Assembly (NCBI GenBank): GCA_002341805.1
Contig: DDOS01000023.1
Span: 1-6,144, forward strand
Length of the DNA stretch: 6,144 nucleotides
Direction: 5' to 3'
DNA from: Aquificaceae bacterium UBA2488
GTDB taxonomy: Bacteria; Aquificota; Aquificia; Aquificales; Aquificaceae
Shown here: one piece after another, positions 1-5,635 of the stretch
Layout: every line of letters begins with the position of its first letter
How positions within the stretch are numbered: the stretch's first letter is position 1
Position numbers and translations under genes: made by a program
The notes under the pieces: generated by a model
The model's database searches: none
Seen by the model: only the letters and a program-made list of their open reading frames with translations
Told to the model about the DNA's origin: nothing

Positions 1-20
1 AGCCAGAAAAGTTAAATCTT

Positions 21-93
21 AGCCGGCGATGGGACTCGAACCCACGCCCTAGGCATTACGAATGCCTCGCTCTACCGACTGAGCTACACCGGC
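21..93 (-). tRNA. tRNA-Thr (anticodon CGT)
   Basis: The minus strand folds as a complete 73-nt cloverleaf. The 7-bp acceptor stem pairs GCCGGTG with CGCCGGC (one G-T pair). The 4-bp D stem is GCTC/GAGC, the anticodon stem is AGGCA/TGCCT with loop TTCGTAA, the variable loop has 5 nt, and the T arm is GTGGG-TTCGAGT-CCCAT. The anticodon CGT lies at 58-60 and reads the Thr codon ACG. The G1-C72 and C2-G71 pairs agree with known ThrRS identity elements. The discriminator base is T (position 21), and CCA is not encoded: the next bases are AAG, so the end must be added by CCA-adding enzyme. The tRNA starts 6 nt after the stop codon of the upstream gene on the same strand, so it is probably released from a joint transcript by RNase P. 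No terminator is visible in positions 1-20. Confidence 0.97.
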
Positions 94-99
94 TTAGCC

Positions 100-861
100 T
101 TATTTCTTAGTGGTGGATTCTTTGGTTTTATTAGCTTCTTTTTTTGGTGATACCTTTTGGGGAGCTTGAACCATTGGTGTAGGTGGTGGAGTAGGTGGTA
201 AGTACTGGTACATCATGCTTATATTGTTATTGTTATTAGAGCCTTTTAATTCTAAAGTAGGCACAGTGCTTGGTTCATTATAAAGAAGATCATTTATAAT
301 ACTAGTGGGTATAGAAGCATGAGCTGAAGCTATCACAAAACCATTTAAGACATCTATAATCCTTGCATTTACGGATGTGCTATAATCTCCCACAGAGTAA
401 GTGCCAACAAGCACATAACCTAATCTATACTGTTTTCTCAAATTTTTAATATCCCTTGAGAGATAAAACTCACCTTTGTTGTTTATAAGCATAAAAGTTT
501 GAGACCTTAGATCCACCACTGCCATATTTTTACGTTGAAGCTCTGATATAAGATCTTCTGATAAAAGTCTTCCAAAATTAGTGGTTTCATGAAGGCTATT
601 TAAATCCACTATTACAGACACACCTATTGGCATTTTCATAGGTATAAGTTCGCTACACACAAGCTGATTAGCTATGTCTTTTGCCATAGTATATACACTG
701 GTTATAGGACGATTGTGGTTTCGCATGCATACATGATAATAGTAGTCTCTATTGTAAGATTGCTGTATATAGCCTGGCTGTTTTAAAGCATAGTTTCCTT
801 CAATATTGCCCCCAAAAGCAAATGCCACACCCGTTAACAAAAACCCAATTGACTTTCTCAT
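100..861 (-). CDS. secreted FlgO-domain protein
   Basis: This 253-residue protein has an N-terminal signal peptide: a basic MRKS start, a hydrophobic stretch to about residue 17, and a probable cut after A-F-A near residue 15. There is no lipobox Cys. Residues about 55-185 match the FlgO family, the Vibrio outer-membrane protein needed for flagellar stability and motility. Typical elements are VDLNSL (85-90), FGRLLSEDLISELQ (96-109), GEFYLSRDI (130-138), YVLVGTY (149-155) and NARIIDVLNG (165-174). The C-terminal 45 or so residues are low complexity: five Asn at 209-213, a PPTPPPTP run (222-229) and a Lys/Thr-rich tail. The ATG start is 8 bp past the previous stop with no Shine-Dalgarno, and a TATAAT hexamer sits 7 nt upstream. 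No flagellar genes are in view, so a role in flagella is only inferred from the domain. It could be a general envelope protein. Confidence 0.8.
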   Translation of the reverse strand: MRKSIGFLLTGVAFAFGGNIEGNYALKQPGYIQQSYNRDYYYHVCMRNHNRPITSVYTMAKDIANQLVCSELIPMKMPIGVSVIVDLNSLHETTNFGRLLSEDLISELQRKNMAVVDLRSQTFMLINNKGEFYLSRDIKNLRKQYRLGYVLVGTYSVGDYSTSVNARIIDVLNGFVIASAHASIPTSIINDLLYNEPSTVPTLELKGSNNNNNISMMYQYLPPTPPPTPMVQAPQKVSPKKEANKTKESTTKK

Positions 862-868
862 AAATATA

Positions 869-874
869 ATTATA
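869..874 (-). promoter_or_regulatory. possible -10 box overlapping the preceding stop codon
   Basis: The minus strand reads TATAAT here, followed by 7 nt and the ATG of the FlgO-domain gene. The hexamer contains the TAA stop codon (872-870) of the phosphatidyltransferase gene. No convincing -35 element (nothing like TTGACA) is found 16-19 bp upstream, and the region is very AT-rich, so this may be chance. If real, it would allow FlgO-domain and tRNA expression independent of purB, from a leaderless transcript. Confidence 0.3.
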
Positions 875-1466
875 AAATATTTTTTTGATTAAGATGGGCT
901 TTTGCATAAAATATTCTTTCTATTGTAGTATAAAAAGCTCCAAGACTTATAATTAAAAGCCCAAATTTATAAAATCCAAATAATATAGATAGTACCAATA
1001 TGCCAAAACGCTCAGTTCTTTCAAAAAACCCTATTGGTATATCAACTCCAAGACTATGAGACCTTGCCTTTGTATAGCTTACCAAAAATCCAAATATCAA
1101 AGCCAAAAGTCCTAAAAACGCTCCAAAGGTATCTTGGCTTTTAGTATAAAAAAGAATCAAGCTCATAATAGGCATAGCATCTGATATTCTATCCAAAGTA
1201 GAATCTAAAAACGCTCCAAAATTAGATACTTTGTTAGTTTTTCTTGCCAAAGCTCCGTCTATAGCATCAAAAATCCCACCTATCCCAAGCAACAACCCAC
1301 CTATTATATTGTGGTCTAAATACGCAAAATAAGAGCCTACACTTATTACAACAACACCCGCTATAGATACTATGTTAGGAGATATATGTTTTTGTTCGAA
1401 AAGCTCCAAAATAGGGGTTATTAGACCTTCAAAAATAGGTTTTAGGCTTTTAGAAAAACTACTCAT
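870..1466 (-). CDS. CDP-alcohol phosphatidyltransferase (PgsA / PIP-synthase family)
   Basis: This integral membrane enzyme joins a CDP-diacylglycerol-type donor to an alcohol acceptor to make a phospholipid head group. The full family signature D-x2-D-G-x2-A-R-x8-G-x3-D-x3-D is intact: D67, D70, G71, A74, R75, G84, D88 and D92, which bind two metal ions and hold the catalytic Asp. At 198 residues with several hydrophobic segments it has normal length. The acceptor side has SYTKAR (130-135) and ERTER (149-153). From memory these resemble the basic acceptor pocket of phosphatidylinositol-phosphate and archaetidylinositol-phosphate synthases more than classical PgsA, so inositol phosphate is a plausible acceptor. 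That is inference, and glycerol phosphate remains possible. The start ATG overlaps the purB TGA by 4 bp (ATGA, 1463-1466), which indicates translational coupling. A weak GAG-containing Shine-Dalgarno lies about 8 nt upstream. Confidence 0.9.
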   Translation of the reverse strand: MSSFSKSLKPIFEGLITPILELFEQKHISPNIVSIAGVVVISVGSYFAYLDHNIIGGLLLGIGGIFDAIDGALARKTNKVSNFGAFLDSTLDRISDAMPIMSLILFYTKSQDTFGAFLGLLALIFGFLVSYTKARSHSLGVDIPIGFFERTERFGILVLSILFGFYKFGLLIISLGAFYTTIERIFYAKAHLNQKNIL

Positions 1467-2764
1467 TCAAACACTCTTTTAAATATATAATCCCTATGCT
1501 TTATAAACTCATAAGGGTTCATTATATCTTTTAACTCTTCTTCGGTTAAGTGTTTTGAAGCATCAATATCTTCCAAAAGAGCATCTTTAAACATGACACC
1601 TGTTTCCCAGCTTTTCATGGCACAACGCTTTACTATATTGTAAGCTGTATCTCTTGGAAGACCTTTTTGGGTAAGATATACCAAAACCTTTGAAGAAAAG
1701 TAAAGACCTTTTGATATATCCATATTTTTTGTCATTTTAGCGGTATTTACCTTCATATCCTTTAGAATGTACTCAAACAAACTTAGCATATAATCGAGTC
1801 CTATAAAAGAGTCTGGTATAATGATACGCTCAGCGGAGGAATGTGATATATCCCTTTCATGCCAAAGGTTTATATTTTCATAAGAAGCAATCATATTTGC
1901 TCTTAAAACCCTTGCAAGACCACATATCCTCTCAGCATGTATTGGATTTTTCTTATGAGGCATAGCAGAAGAGCCTCGCTGGTTTTCTGAGAATGGTTCT
2001 TCCATTTCAAGAACTTCTGTTTTTTGATAATGCCTTATCTCTGAGGCAAATCTATCAAGGGATGAGCCTATCAAAGCCAAAACACTCATAAGATAAGCAT
2101 GTCTATCCCTATGCACTATCTGAGAAGGGGCTTTCTCTGGTTCAAGACCAAGCTTTTTAAGAGCTATCTCTTCTACTTTTGGATCTACATTGGAAAATGT
2201 ACCCACAGCCCCTGATATCTTACCCTTTAACACATCAGCTTTTGCTATCATAAGTCTTTCTTTTTGGCGCTTTAATTCATCATACCAAGAGGCAAATTTG
2301 AGACCTGCACTTATAGGCTCTGCATGGACTCCATGGGTTCTTCCCATCATGATATCATCTTTATGTTTATAGGCTTTTTCTTTTAAAAGCTCTAAAACTT
2401 TATCTATATCTTCTAATATAATATCAATGGCATCTTTTAATACAAGGCTTAATGCCGTATCTAAGATATCTGAGGATGTAAGACCCATATGAAAGTATTT
2501 TGAATACTCTCCAAGTTGCTCTCCTATAGCACTTACAAAAGCAAGGATATCATGTTTATATTCTCTTTCATACTCATCTATGCGTTTTGCAACATCTTCA
2601 TCCACATGGACTTTTGACACTGTATAATCATAAGCGTCTTTTGGTATCATATGTAGCTCTTTCATGGCAAAAAGCACTGCCAATTCTACTTCTAACCATT
2701 TTTTATATTTATTTAGGTTAGAGAAAACCTCTTTTATCCTTTTACGAGAATACCTTTCTATCAT
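1463..2764 (-). CDS. purB: adenylosuccinate lyase
   Basis: Cytosolic homotetrameric lyase of purine synthesis. It removes fumarate from SAICAR to give AICAR, and from adenylosuccinate to give AMP. The 433-residue length is usual for the bacterial short form. Fumarase/aspartase superfamily regions are all present: KHDILAFV (70-77), GLTSSD (94-99), GRTHGVHAEP (141-150, with H144 the likely general acid by family alignment), the signature GSSAMPHKKNP (264-274, with S266 the likely catalytic serine in the mobile loop) and WHERDISHSSAER (301-313). SAMPHKKNP with the short form separates it from argininosuccinate lyase and fumarase. The ATG start gives a family-typical N terminus (MIERY). There is no Shine-Dalgarno, but an extended -10 sequence ends 7 nt upstream. 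It lies 43 bp after the Old Yellow Enzyme gene and overlaps the next gene by 4 bp. Confidence 0.97.
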   Translation of the reverse strand: MIERYSRKRIKEVFSNLNKYKKWLEVELAVLFAMKELHMIPKDAYDYTVSKVHVDEDVAKRIDEYEREYKHDILAFVSAIGEQLGEYSKYFHMGLTSSDILDTALSLVLKDAIDIILEDIDKVLELLKEKAYKHKDDIMMGRTHGVHAEPISAGLKFASWYDELKRQKERLMIAKADVLKGKISGAVGTFSNVDPKVEEIALKKLGLEPEKAPSQIVHRDRHAYLMSVLALIGSSLDRFASEIRHYQKTEVLEMEEPFSENQRGSSAMPHKKNPIHAERICGLARVLRANMIASYENINLWHERDISHSSAERIIIPDSFIGLDYMLSLFEYILKDMKVNTAKMTKNMDISKGLYFSSKVLVYLTQKGLPRDTAYNIVKRCAMKSWETGVMFKDALLEDIDASKHLTEEELKDIMNPYEFIKHRDYIFKRVFE

Positions 2765-2771
2765 GAAATAT

Positions 2772-2780
2772 ATTTTATCA
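2772..2780 (-). promoter_or_regulatory. candidate extended -10 promoter of purB
   Basis: The minus strand reads TGATAAAAT: a TGn extension plus TAAAAT, 5 of 6 matches to TATAAT. It ends 7 nt before the purB ATG, so initiation about 7 nt downstream would give a leaderless mRNA. No good -35 hexamer is visible at 16-18 bp, as is common for extended -10 promoters. The 43-bp gap to the upstream gene holds no GC-rich terminator hairpin, so readthrough from that gene is also possible. Confidence 0.45.
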
Positions 2781-2807
2781 TTAAAAGCTTAAAAAACTTT
2801 TTAAAAC

Positions 2808-3875
2808 TTAAATATCTAGATAGTATCCTAATCTATATTGCACTGGCACTTCTATATCAACACCTCTGCTTTTTGCCCATCTTATAGGTAGATATGGATC
2901 ATTCAAAAACATACGCGCAATAGCCACCAAATCTGCTCTTTCATTTTTTATAATCTCATTTGCCATATCAAATGATGTAATACCACCTATGGCTATAGTT
3001 TTTATATTCGCTTCTTTTCTTATGGCTTCACTAAACTTAATCTGATGGGCTCTATAATAATCGCTTGGAGGAGCTCCTAATGCTATACCACCAGAAGAGC
3101 AATCTATGATATCCGCTCCTTTGGTTTTTAGGATTTTGGCAAGTTCTATAGAATCTTTTAAATTCCATCCACCTTCCACATGATCCACTACGGATATTCT
3201 TACAAAAAGTGGCATATTATCTGGTATTATACTCCTTATGGCTTCTGTTATTTCTAATAAAAGCCTAATACGGTTCTTAAACTCTCCTCCATATTCATCT
3301 TGACGCTTATTGGTAATAGATGATAAAAACTCATTTAACAAATATCCGTGAGCCGCATGGATTTCTATCGTATCAAACCCAGCTTTTAAAGCCCTTTTTG
3401 TGGCATTTATATATTTTTCTACCAAACTTTTGATATCTTCTCTAGTCATTTCTTTTGGAGTTTTCCAATGCTCTGCAAAAGGTATAGGGTTTGGAGCTAT
3501 TATATCAAGCTCATCATAACCAAACTTGTCAAACTTATCCCAAGGTCTTCCACCAAAAGCTTTTCTTCCCGCATGAGCAAGTTGAATACCTATCTTTGCT
3601 CCAAACCTATGACATATATCCACTATCCTTTTTAGACCATCTATATGTTCATCTTTATATATACCAAGATCTTGTTTTGATATAACACCCTCAGGGGATA
3701 TAGCTGTAGCCTCTGTGAAGATAAGGCCTGTTCCGCCCATTGCCCTTGATCCATAGTGAGCTATATGAAAGTCATTTACAAATCCATCTTCTGCTGAGTA
3801 CATACACATAGGAGACATTACTATCCTATTCTTAAGTCCAAGACCCCTTAATTCTATCCCACTAAATACATTCAT
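2808..3875 (-). CDS. NADH:flavin oxidoreductase, Old Yellow Enzyme (YqjM class)
   Basis: FMN-dependent TIM-barrel ene-reductase of the thermophilic-like OYE class (YqjM, XenA, TOYE). It uses NAD(P)H to reduce activated C=C bonds and some electrophiles; the natural substrate is unknown. Class markers, numbered from the chosen ATG: SPMCMYS (21-27), with C24 and Y26 equivalent to the flavin-tuning Cys and active-site Tyr of YqjM; IQLAHAGRKA (97-106); EIHAAHGYLLNEFLS (171-185), with the substrate-binding pair H173 and H176; YGG (195-197); R226; and the phosphate-binding GGI (297-299) and AR (320-321). The C-terminal VQYRLG resembles the YqjM tail that donates an arginine finger to the neighbouring subunit. 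The frame extends to a TTG at 3911, but the ATG at 3875 gives a YqjM-like N terminus and a normal 355-residue length. Confidence 0.93.
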   Translation of the reverse strand: MNVFSGIELRGLGLKNRIVMSPMCMYSAEDGFVNDFHIAHYGSRAMGGTGLIFTEATAISPEGVISKQDLGIYKDEHIDGLKRIVDICHRFGAKIGIQLAHAGRKAFGGRPWDKFDKFGYDELDIIAPNPIPFAEHWKTPKEMTREDIKSLVEKYINATKRALKAGFDTIEIHAAHGYLLNEFLSSITNKRQDEYGGEFKNRIRLLLEITEAIRSIIPDNMPLFVRISVVDHVEGGWNLKDSIELAKILKTKGADIIDCSSGGIALGAPPSDYYRAHQIKFSEAIRKEANIKTIAIGGITSFDMANEIIKNERADLVAIARMFLNDPYLPIRWAKSRGVDIEVPVQYRLGYYLDI

Positions 3876-3882
3876 GATATTA

Positions 3883-3911
3883 ATGATAAACCAATCATAA
3901 AACAAATGCAA
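3883..3911 (-). promoter_or_regulatory. candidate -35/-10 promoter of the Old Yellow Enzyme gene
   Basis: On the minus strand TTGCAT (3911-3906) and TATCAT (3888-3883) are separated by exactly 17 bp. The -10 matches consensus at 5 of 6 positions and the -35 at 3 of 6. The -10 ends 7 nt before the ATG at 3875, so transcription would begin at or next to the start codon. This also argues against translation from the upstream TTG at 3911, which falls inside the -35. Confidence 0.45.
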
Positions 3912-3943
3912 TGTATTATCTCATCGATGTATTTGGCTTTTAG

Positions 3944-5242
3944 TCAAAAACTTCTAATTATGTATAGACTGACAAGAGTAGATATCAAAACTGGTATTGT
4001 AAGCAAAATACCCACCTTTATGTAGTATGTATAAGATATATTTAAACCTTTTTTGTTTAATACATGAAGCCAAAGCATAGTGGCTAAAGAGCCAATTGGA
4101 GTCATCTTAGGGCCAATATTTGTACCTATCACATTGGCATAGGCTAATGTATGCTCTAAATGAGAATTTAGATGAATCGCTTTTATATTTAGATTTATTA
4201 TCATGACAGTAGGTAGATTGTTTATAAGAGCAGATAATATACCAGAGGTTAAACCCACCCCAATCACACCTACAAAACTCCCAAGTTCCACAAAATGTTT
4301 TATAATATAAGGCATATAATTAATAAGCACATGTTTTTGAAGCCCATCCACCACCACATACATACCTATAGAAAATACGAGTATTTGCCAAGGAGTCTCT
4401 TTAAAAATAAGACGTTTTACATCAACAGTTTTGTTTTTCATATTTGCTAGTATTAGGATAATACAAGCCCCTATAATTACAAAAGAAGTAGGTATTTTAA
4501 AAATATGAGAAACAAGCAACACTGATATGGCTAAAATACCCACTATCCAAGAGATTATAAACAAAAACCCATCCTTTATAGCATCTTCTGGTTTTTTGTC
4601 TTCTAATATTTCTTTTTTAAAAGAAGGTATTATATGATTTTTATAAAAAGCCCATAAAACAAAGATAGAAACAATTGTAGAAATCATATTTACAAAAAAC
4701 ATATTTTTAAAATATTCTAAAAAAGATATATTAAAAAAATCTGCTGTGATTATATTTGTAAGGTTTGATATTACAAGTCCAAGGCTTGCAGTATCAGAGA
4801 TAAAACCACTTCCCATCATATAAGCTTTAGCCTGGTCTTCTTTTAGATTAAGATGTTTTATCTTAGAAAACGCTATAGGAGTTAGCATCAAAGCAGCACC
4901 GTCGTTTGCCAAAAATATTGATATCAAAGCCCCTATTAAAAGCATGTAAACATAGAGCCTTCTTCCATCTTCGTTAGCTTTGTCTATGGCTTTTAGTGAT
5001 ATCCATTCGAAAAATCCAATGTGGTCTAAAAATGTTGCCACAAATACAATGCCCATAAAAGCAAGACTTGCATCCCAAACTATATTTACAATATAGATTA
5101 TATCCTTTGAAGATACCAAGCCGATAAAAAAGCTTATTAAAGCTCCCAAGCTTGCCCAAACACCTATGGATATATTTTTAGGTTGTTTAATTATAAAGAA
5201 CATAGTTAATAAAAATAAAAAAATACTCTCTATACTTTTCAT
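3944..5242 (-). CDS. arsB: arsenite efflux permease ArsB
   Basis: Polytopic inner-membrane transporter that extrudes As(III), and usually Sb(III), driven by the membrane potential or with an ArsA ATPase. The 432-residue product aligns over its whole length with recalled E. coli ArsB (429 residues). Shared blocks are a KQP element near residue 19, NIVWDASLAF (53-62), GFFEW (76-80), LANDGAALMLTPI (111-123), GFISDTASLGLVISNL (146-161), PWQILVFSIGMYVVVDGL (284-301), NNLPTVMI (341-348), YANVIGTNIGPKMTPIGSLAT (368-388) and WLHVL (391-395). The frame is open up to a TTG at 5344, but the ATG at 5242 matches the E. coli N terminus; the extra 34 residues have no counterpart. No Shine-Dalgarno is seen. 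No arsR, arsC, arsA or arsM is adjacent. The gene ends 68 bp before the Old Yellow Enzyme start. Confidence 0.93.
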   Translation of the reverse strand: MKSIESIFLFLLTMFFIIKQPKNISIGVWASLGALISFFIGLVSSKDIIYIVNIVWDASLAFMGIVFVATFLDHIGFFEWISLKAIDKANEDGRRLYVYMLLIGALISIFLANDGAALMLTPIAFSKIKHLNLKEDQAKAYMMGSGFISDTASLGLVISNLTNIITADFFNISFLEYFKNMFFVNMISTIVSIFVLWAFYKNHIIPSFKKEILEDKKPEDAIKDGFLFIISWIVGILAISVLLVSHIFKIPTSFVIIGACIILILANMKNKTVDVKRLIFKETPWQILVFSIGMYVVVDGLQKHVLINYMPYIIKHFVELGSFVGVIGVGLTSGILSALINNLPTVMIINLNIKAIHLNSHLEHTLAYANVIGTNIGPKMTPIGSLATMLWLHVLNKKGLNISYTYYIKVGILLTIPVLISTLVSLYIIRSF

Positions 5243-5309
5243 AAAGACTGTTTTATTTGGGCTTTTAATAGCATATAAAAAAATTTTTATATAAAGAATA
5301 AATTTACAA

Positions 5310-5321
5310 TGACTTGAGTCA
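5310..5321. repeat. short palindrome TGACT-TG-AGTCA, possible operator
   Basis: Five-base arms TGACT and AGTCA flank a 2-bp centre, in the middle of the divergent region, about 40 bp upstream of the plus-strand -10 box and about 70 bp upstream of the arsB start. The G and C bases stand out in AT-rich surroundings. A dimeric regulator could bind here, but the site is single and short. No ArsR-type consensus is recognised. Confidence 0.25.
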
Positions 5322-5358
5322 GCAATATAATTAAACGTCAGCAAAGAGAGCTAATTCA

Positions 5359-5367
5359 TGATATAAT
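5359..5367 (+). promoter_or_regulatory. extended -10 promoter of the small-protein/purD unit
   Basis: TGATATAAT combines a TGn extension (5359-5361) with a perfect TATAAT (5362-5367). Seven nt separate it from the ATG at 5375, so the predicted start of transcription falls at or next to the start codon. No TTGACA-like -35 is seen 16-18 bp upstream, which is tolerable for an extended -10. There is no Shine-Dalgarno upstream of the ATG, consistent with a leaderless message. Confidence 0.6.
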
Positions 5368-5374
5368 ATTCATT

Positions 5375-5635
5375 ATGTTAAAAGCTTTTAAACAAACGAT
5401 ATTTTTAACGCTTTTACTAAGCATTGGGGCTTTTGCTTGGCATAGACACTATGAATCTATGTCAAATTGCGATGTAAACTCTATAACTGCGAATGCTTCC
5501 TCTTACGTAGGCAATATAGAAGATATAAAAGTCTCTCACACTAAAAGAGGGTGTGTTTATACGGTGAAAGGTAGTTCTGGTACGGCTAAGTTTGATAACA
5601 ATGGCAATCTTATATACTTTAAGAAAAAAAGATGA
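5375..5635 (+). CDS. small secreted two-cysteine protein, possible PepSY-like fold
   Basis: An 86-residue protein with a clear signal peptide: basic start (K3, K6), hydrophobic core about 8-18, and a probable cut after A-F-A at 21. The mature part is about 65 residues and begins with W-H-R-H-Y. It has two cysteines (C32 and C60), which could form a disulfide in the periplasm. The C-terminal half (VYTVKGSSGTAKFDNNGNLIYF, roughly 61-82) alternates like beta strands and ends in an N-G-N-L turn. That resembles PepSY-type domains, which often end in D-x-x-G-x-V/I. This assignment is by shape only and I do not recognise a named family. The tail is KKKR. Its TGA overlaps the purD ATG (ATGA, 5632-5635), so it is the first gene of a purD-containing unit; the reason for the pairing is unknown. 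Confidence 0.75.
   Translation: MLKAFKQTIFLTLLLSIGAFAWHRHYESMSNCDVNSITANASSYVGNIEDIKVSHTKRGCVYTVKGSSGTAKFDNNGNLIYFKKKR
5378..5391. repeat. 14-bp perfect palindrome TTAAAAGCTTTTAA
   Basis: The palindrome covers codons 2 to 6 of the small secreted protein, starting right after the ATG and therefore just downstream of the predicted transcription start. Its left 10 bases (TTAAAAGCTT) also occur at 2781-2790 upstream of purB. It may be an operator or only a product of AT-rich codons: AAAAGCTTTT also appears inside a coding region at 3555-3564. Confidence 0.3.

Larger units (their letters stand above)
5243..5374. other. divergent intergenic region between arsB and the small-protein/purD unit
   Basis: This 132-bp, very AT-rich region must hold the promoters for both directions. 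For the plus strand there is a clear extended -10 (listed separately). For arsB the best candidate is TGCTATTAA (minus strand, 5273-5265), a TGn plus a 4-of-6 hexamer 22 nt before the ATG, without a convincing -35, so it is weak. An imperfect 12-bp palindrome lies in the middle at 5310-5321. No small gene or RNA is recognised. Confidence 0.6.

Noticed and set aside
2190..2372. Open frame of 60 codons on the plus strand
   Set aside because: It lies wholly inside purB on the opposite strand, has no recognisable domain or start signal, and purB is certain.
2765..2807. Possible intrinsic terminator in the A/T-run intergenic gap
   Set aside because: The short A- and T-run dyads contain almost no G or C, so a stable hairpin is not expected.
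3491..3685. Open frame of 64 codons on the plus strand
   Set aside because: It is the antisense shadow of the Old Yellow Enzyme gene and has no family-like sequence.
3876..3911. TTG-initiated N-terminal extension of the Old Yellow Enzyme
   Set aside because: The 12 extra residues have no counterpart in YqjM, and the TTG lies inside the candidate -35 element.
3922..3929. CATCGATG palindrome between arsB and the Old Yellow Enzyme gene as a terminator
   Set aside because: An 8-bp perfect palindrome without a loop or a T run is not a terminator, and its short length makes chance likely.
4974..5159. Open frame of 61 codons on the minus strand in another frame
   Set aside because: It overlaps the conserved N-terminal half of arsB out of frame.
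5243..5344. TTG-initiated N-terminal extension of ArsB by 34 residues
   Set aside because: The ATG at 5242 matches the E. coli ArsB N terminus, and the extension would consume most of the divergent promoter region.
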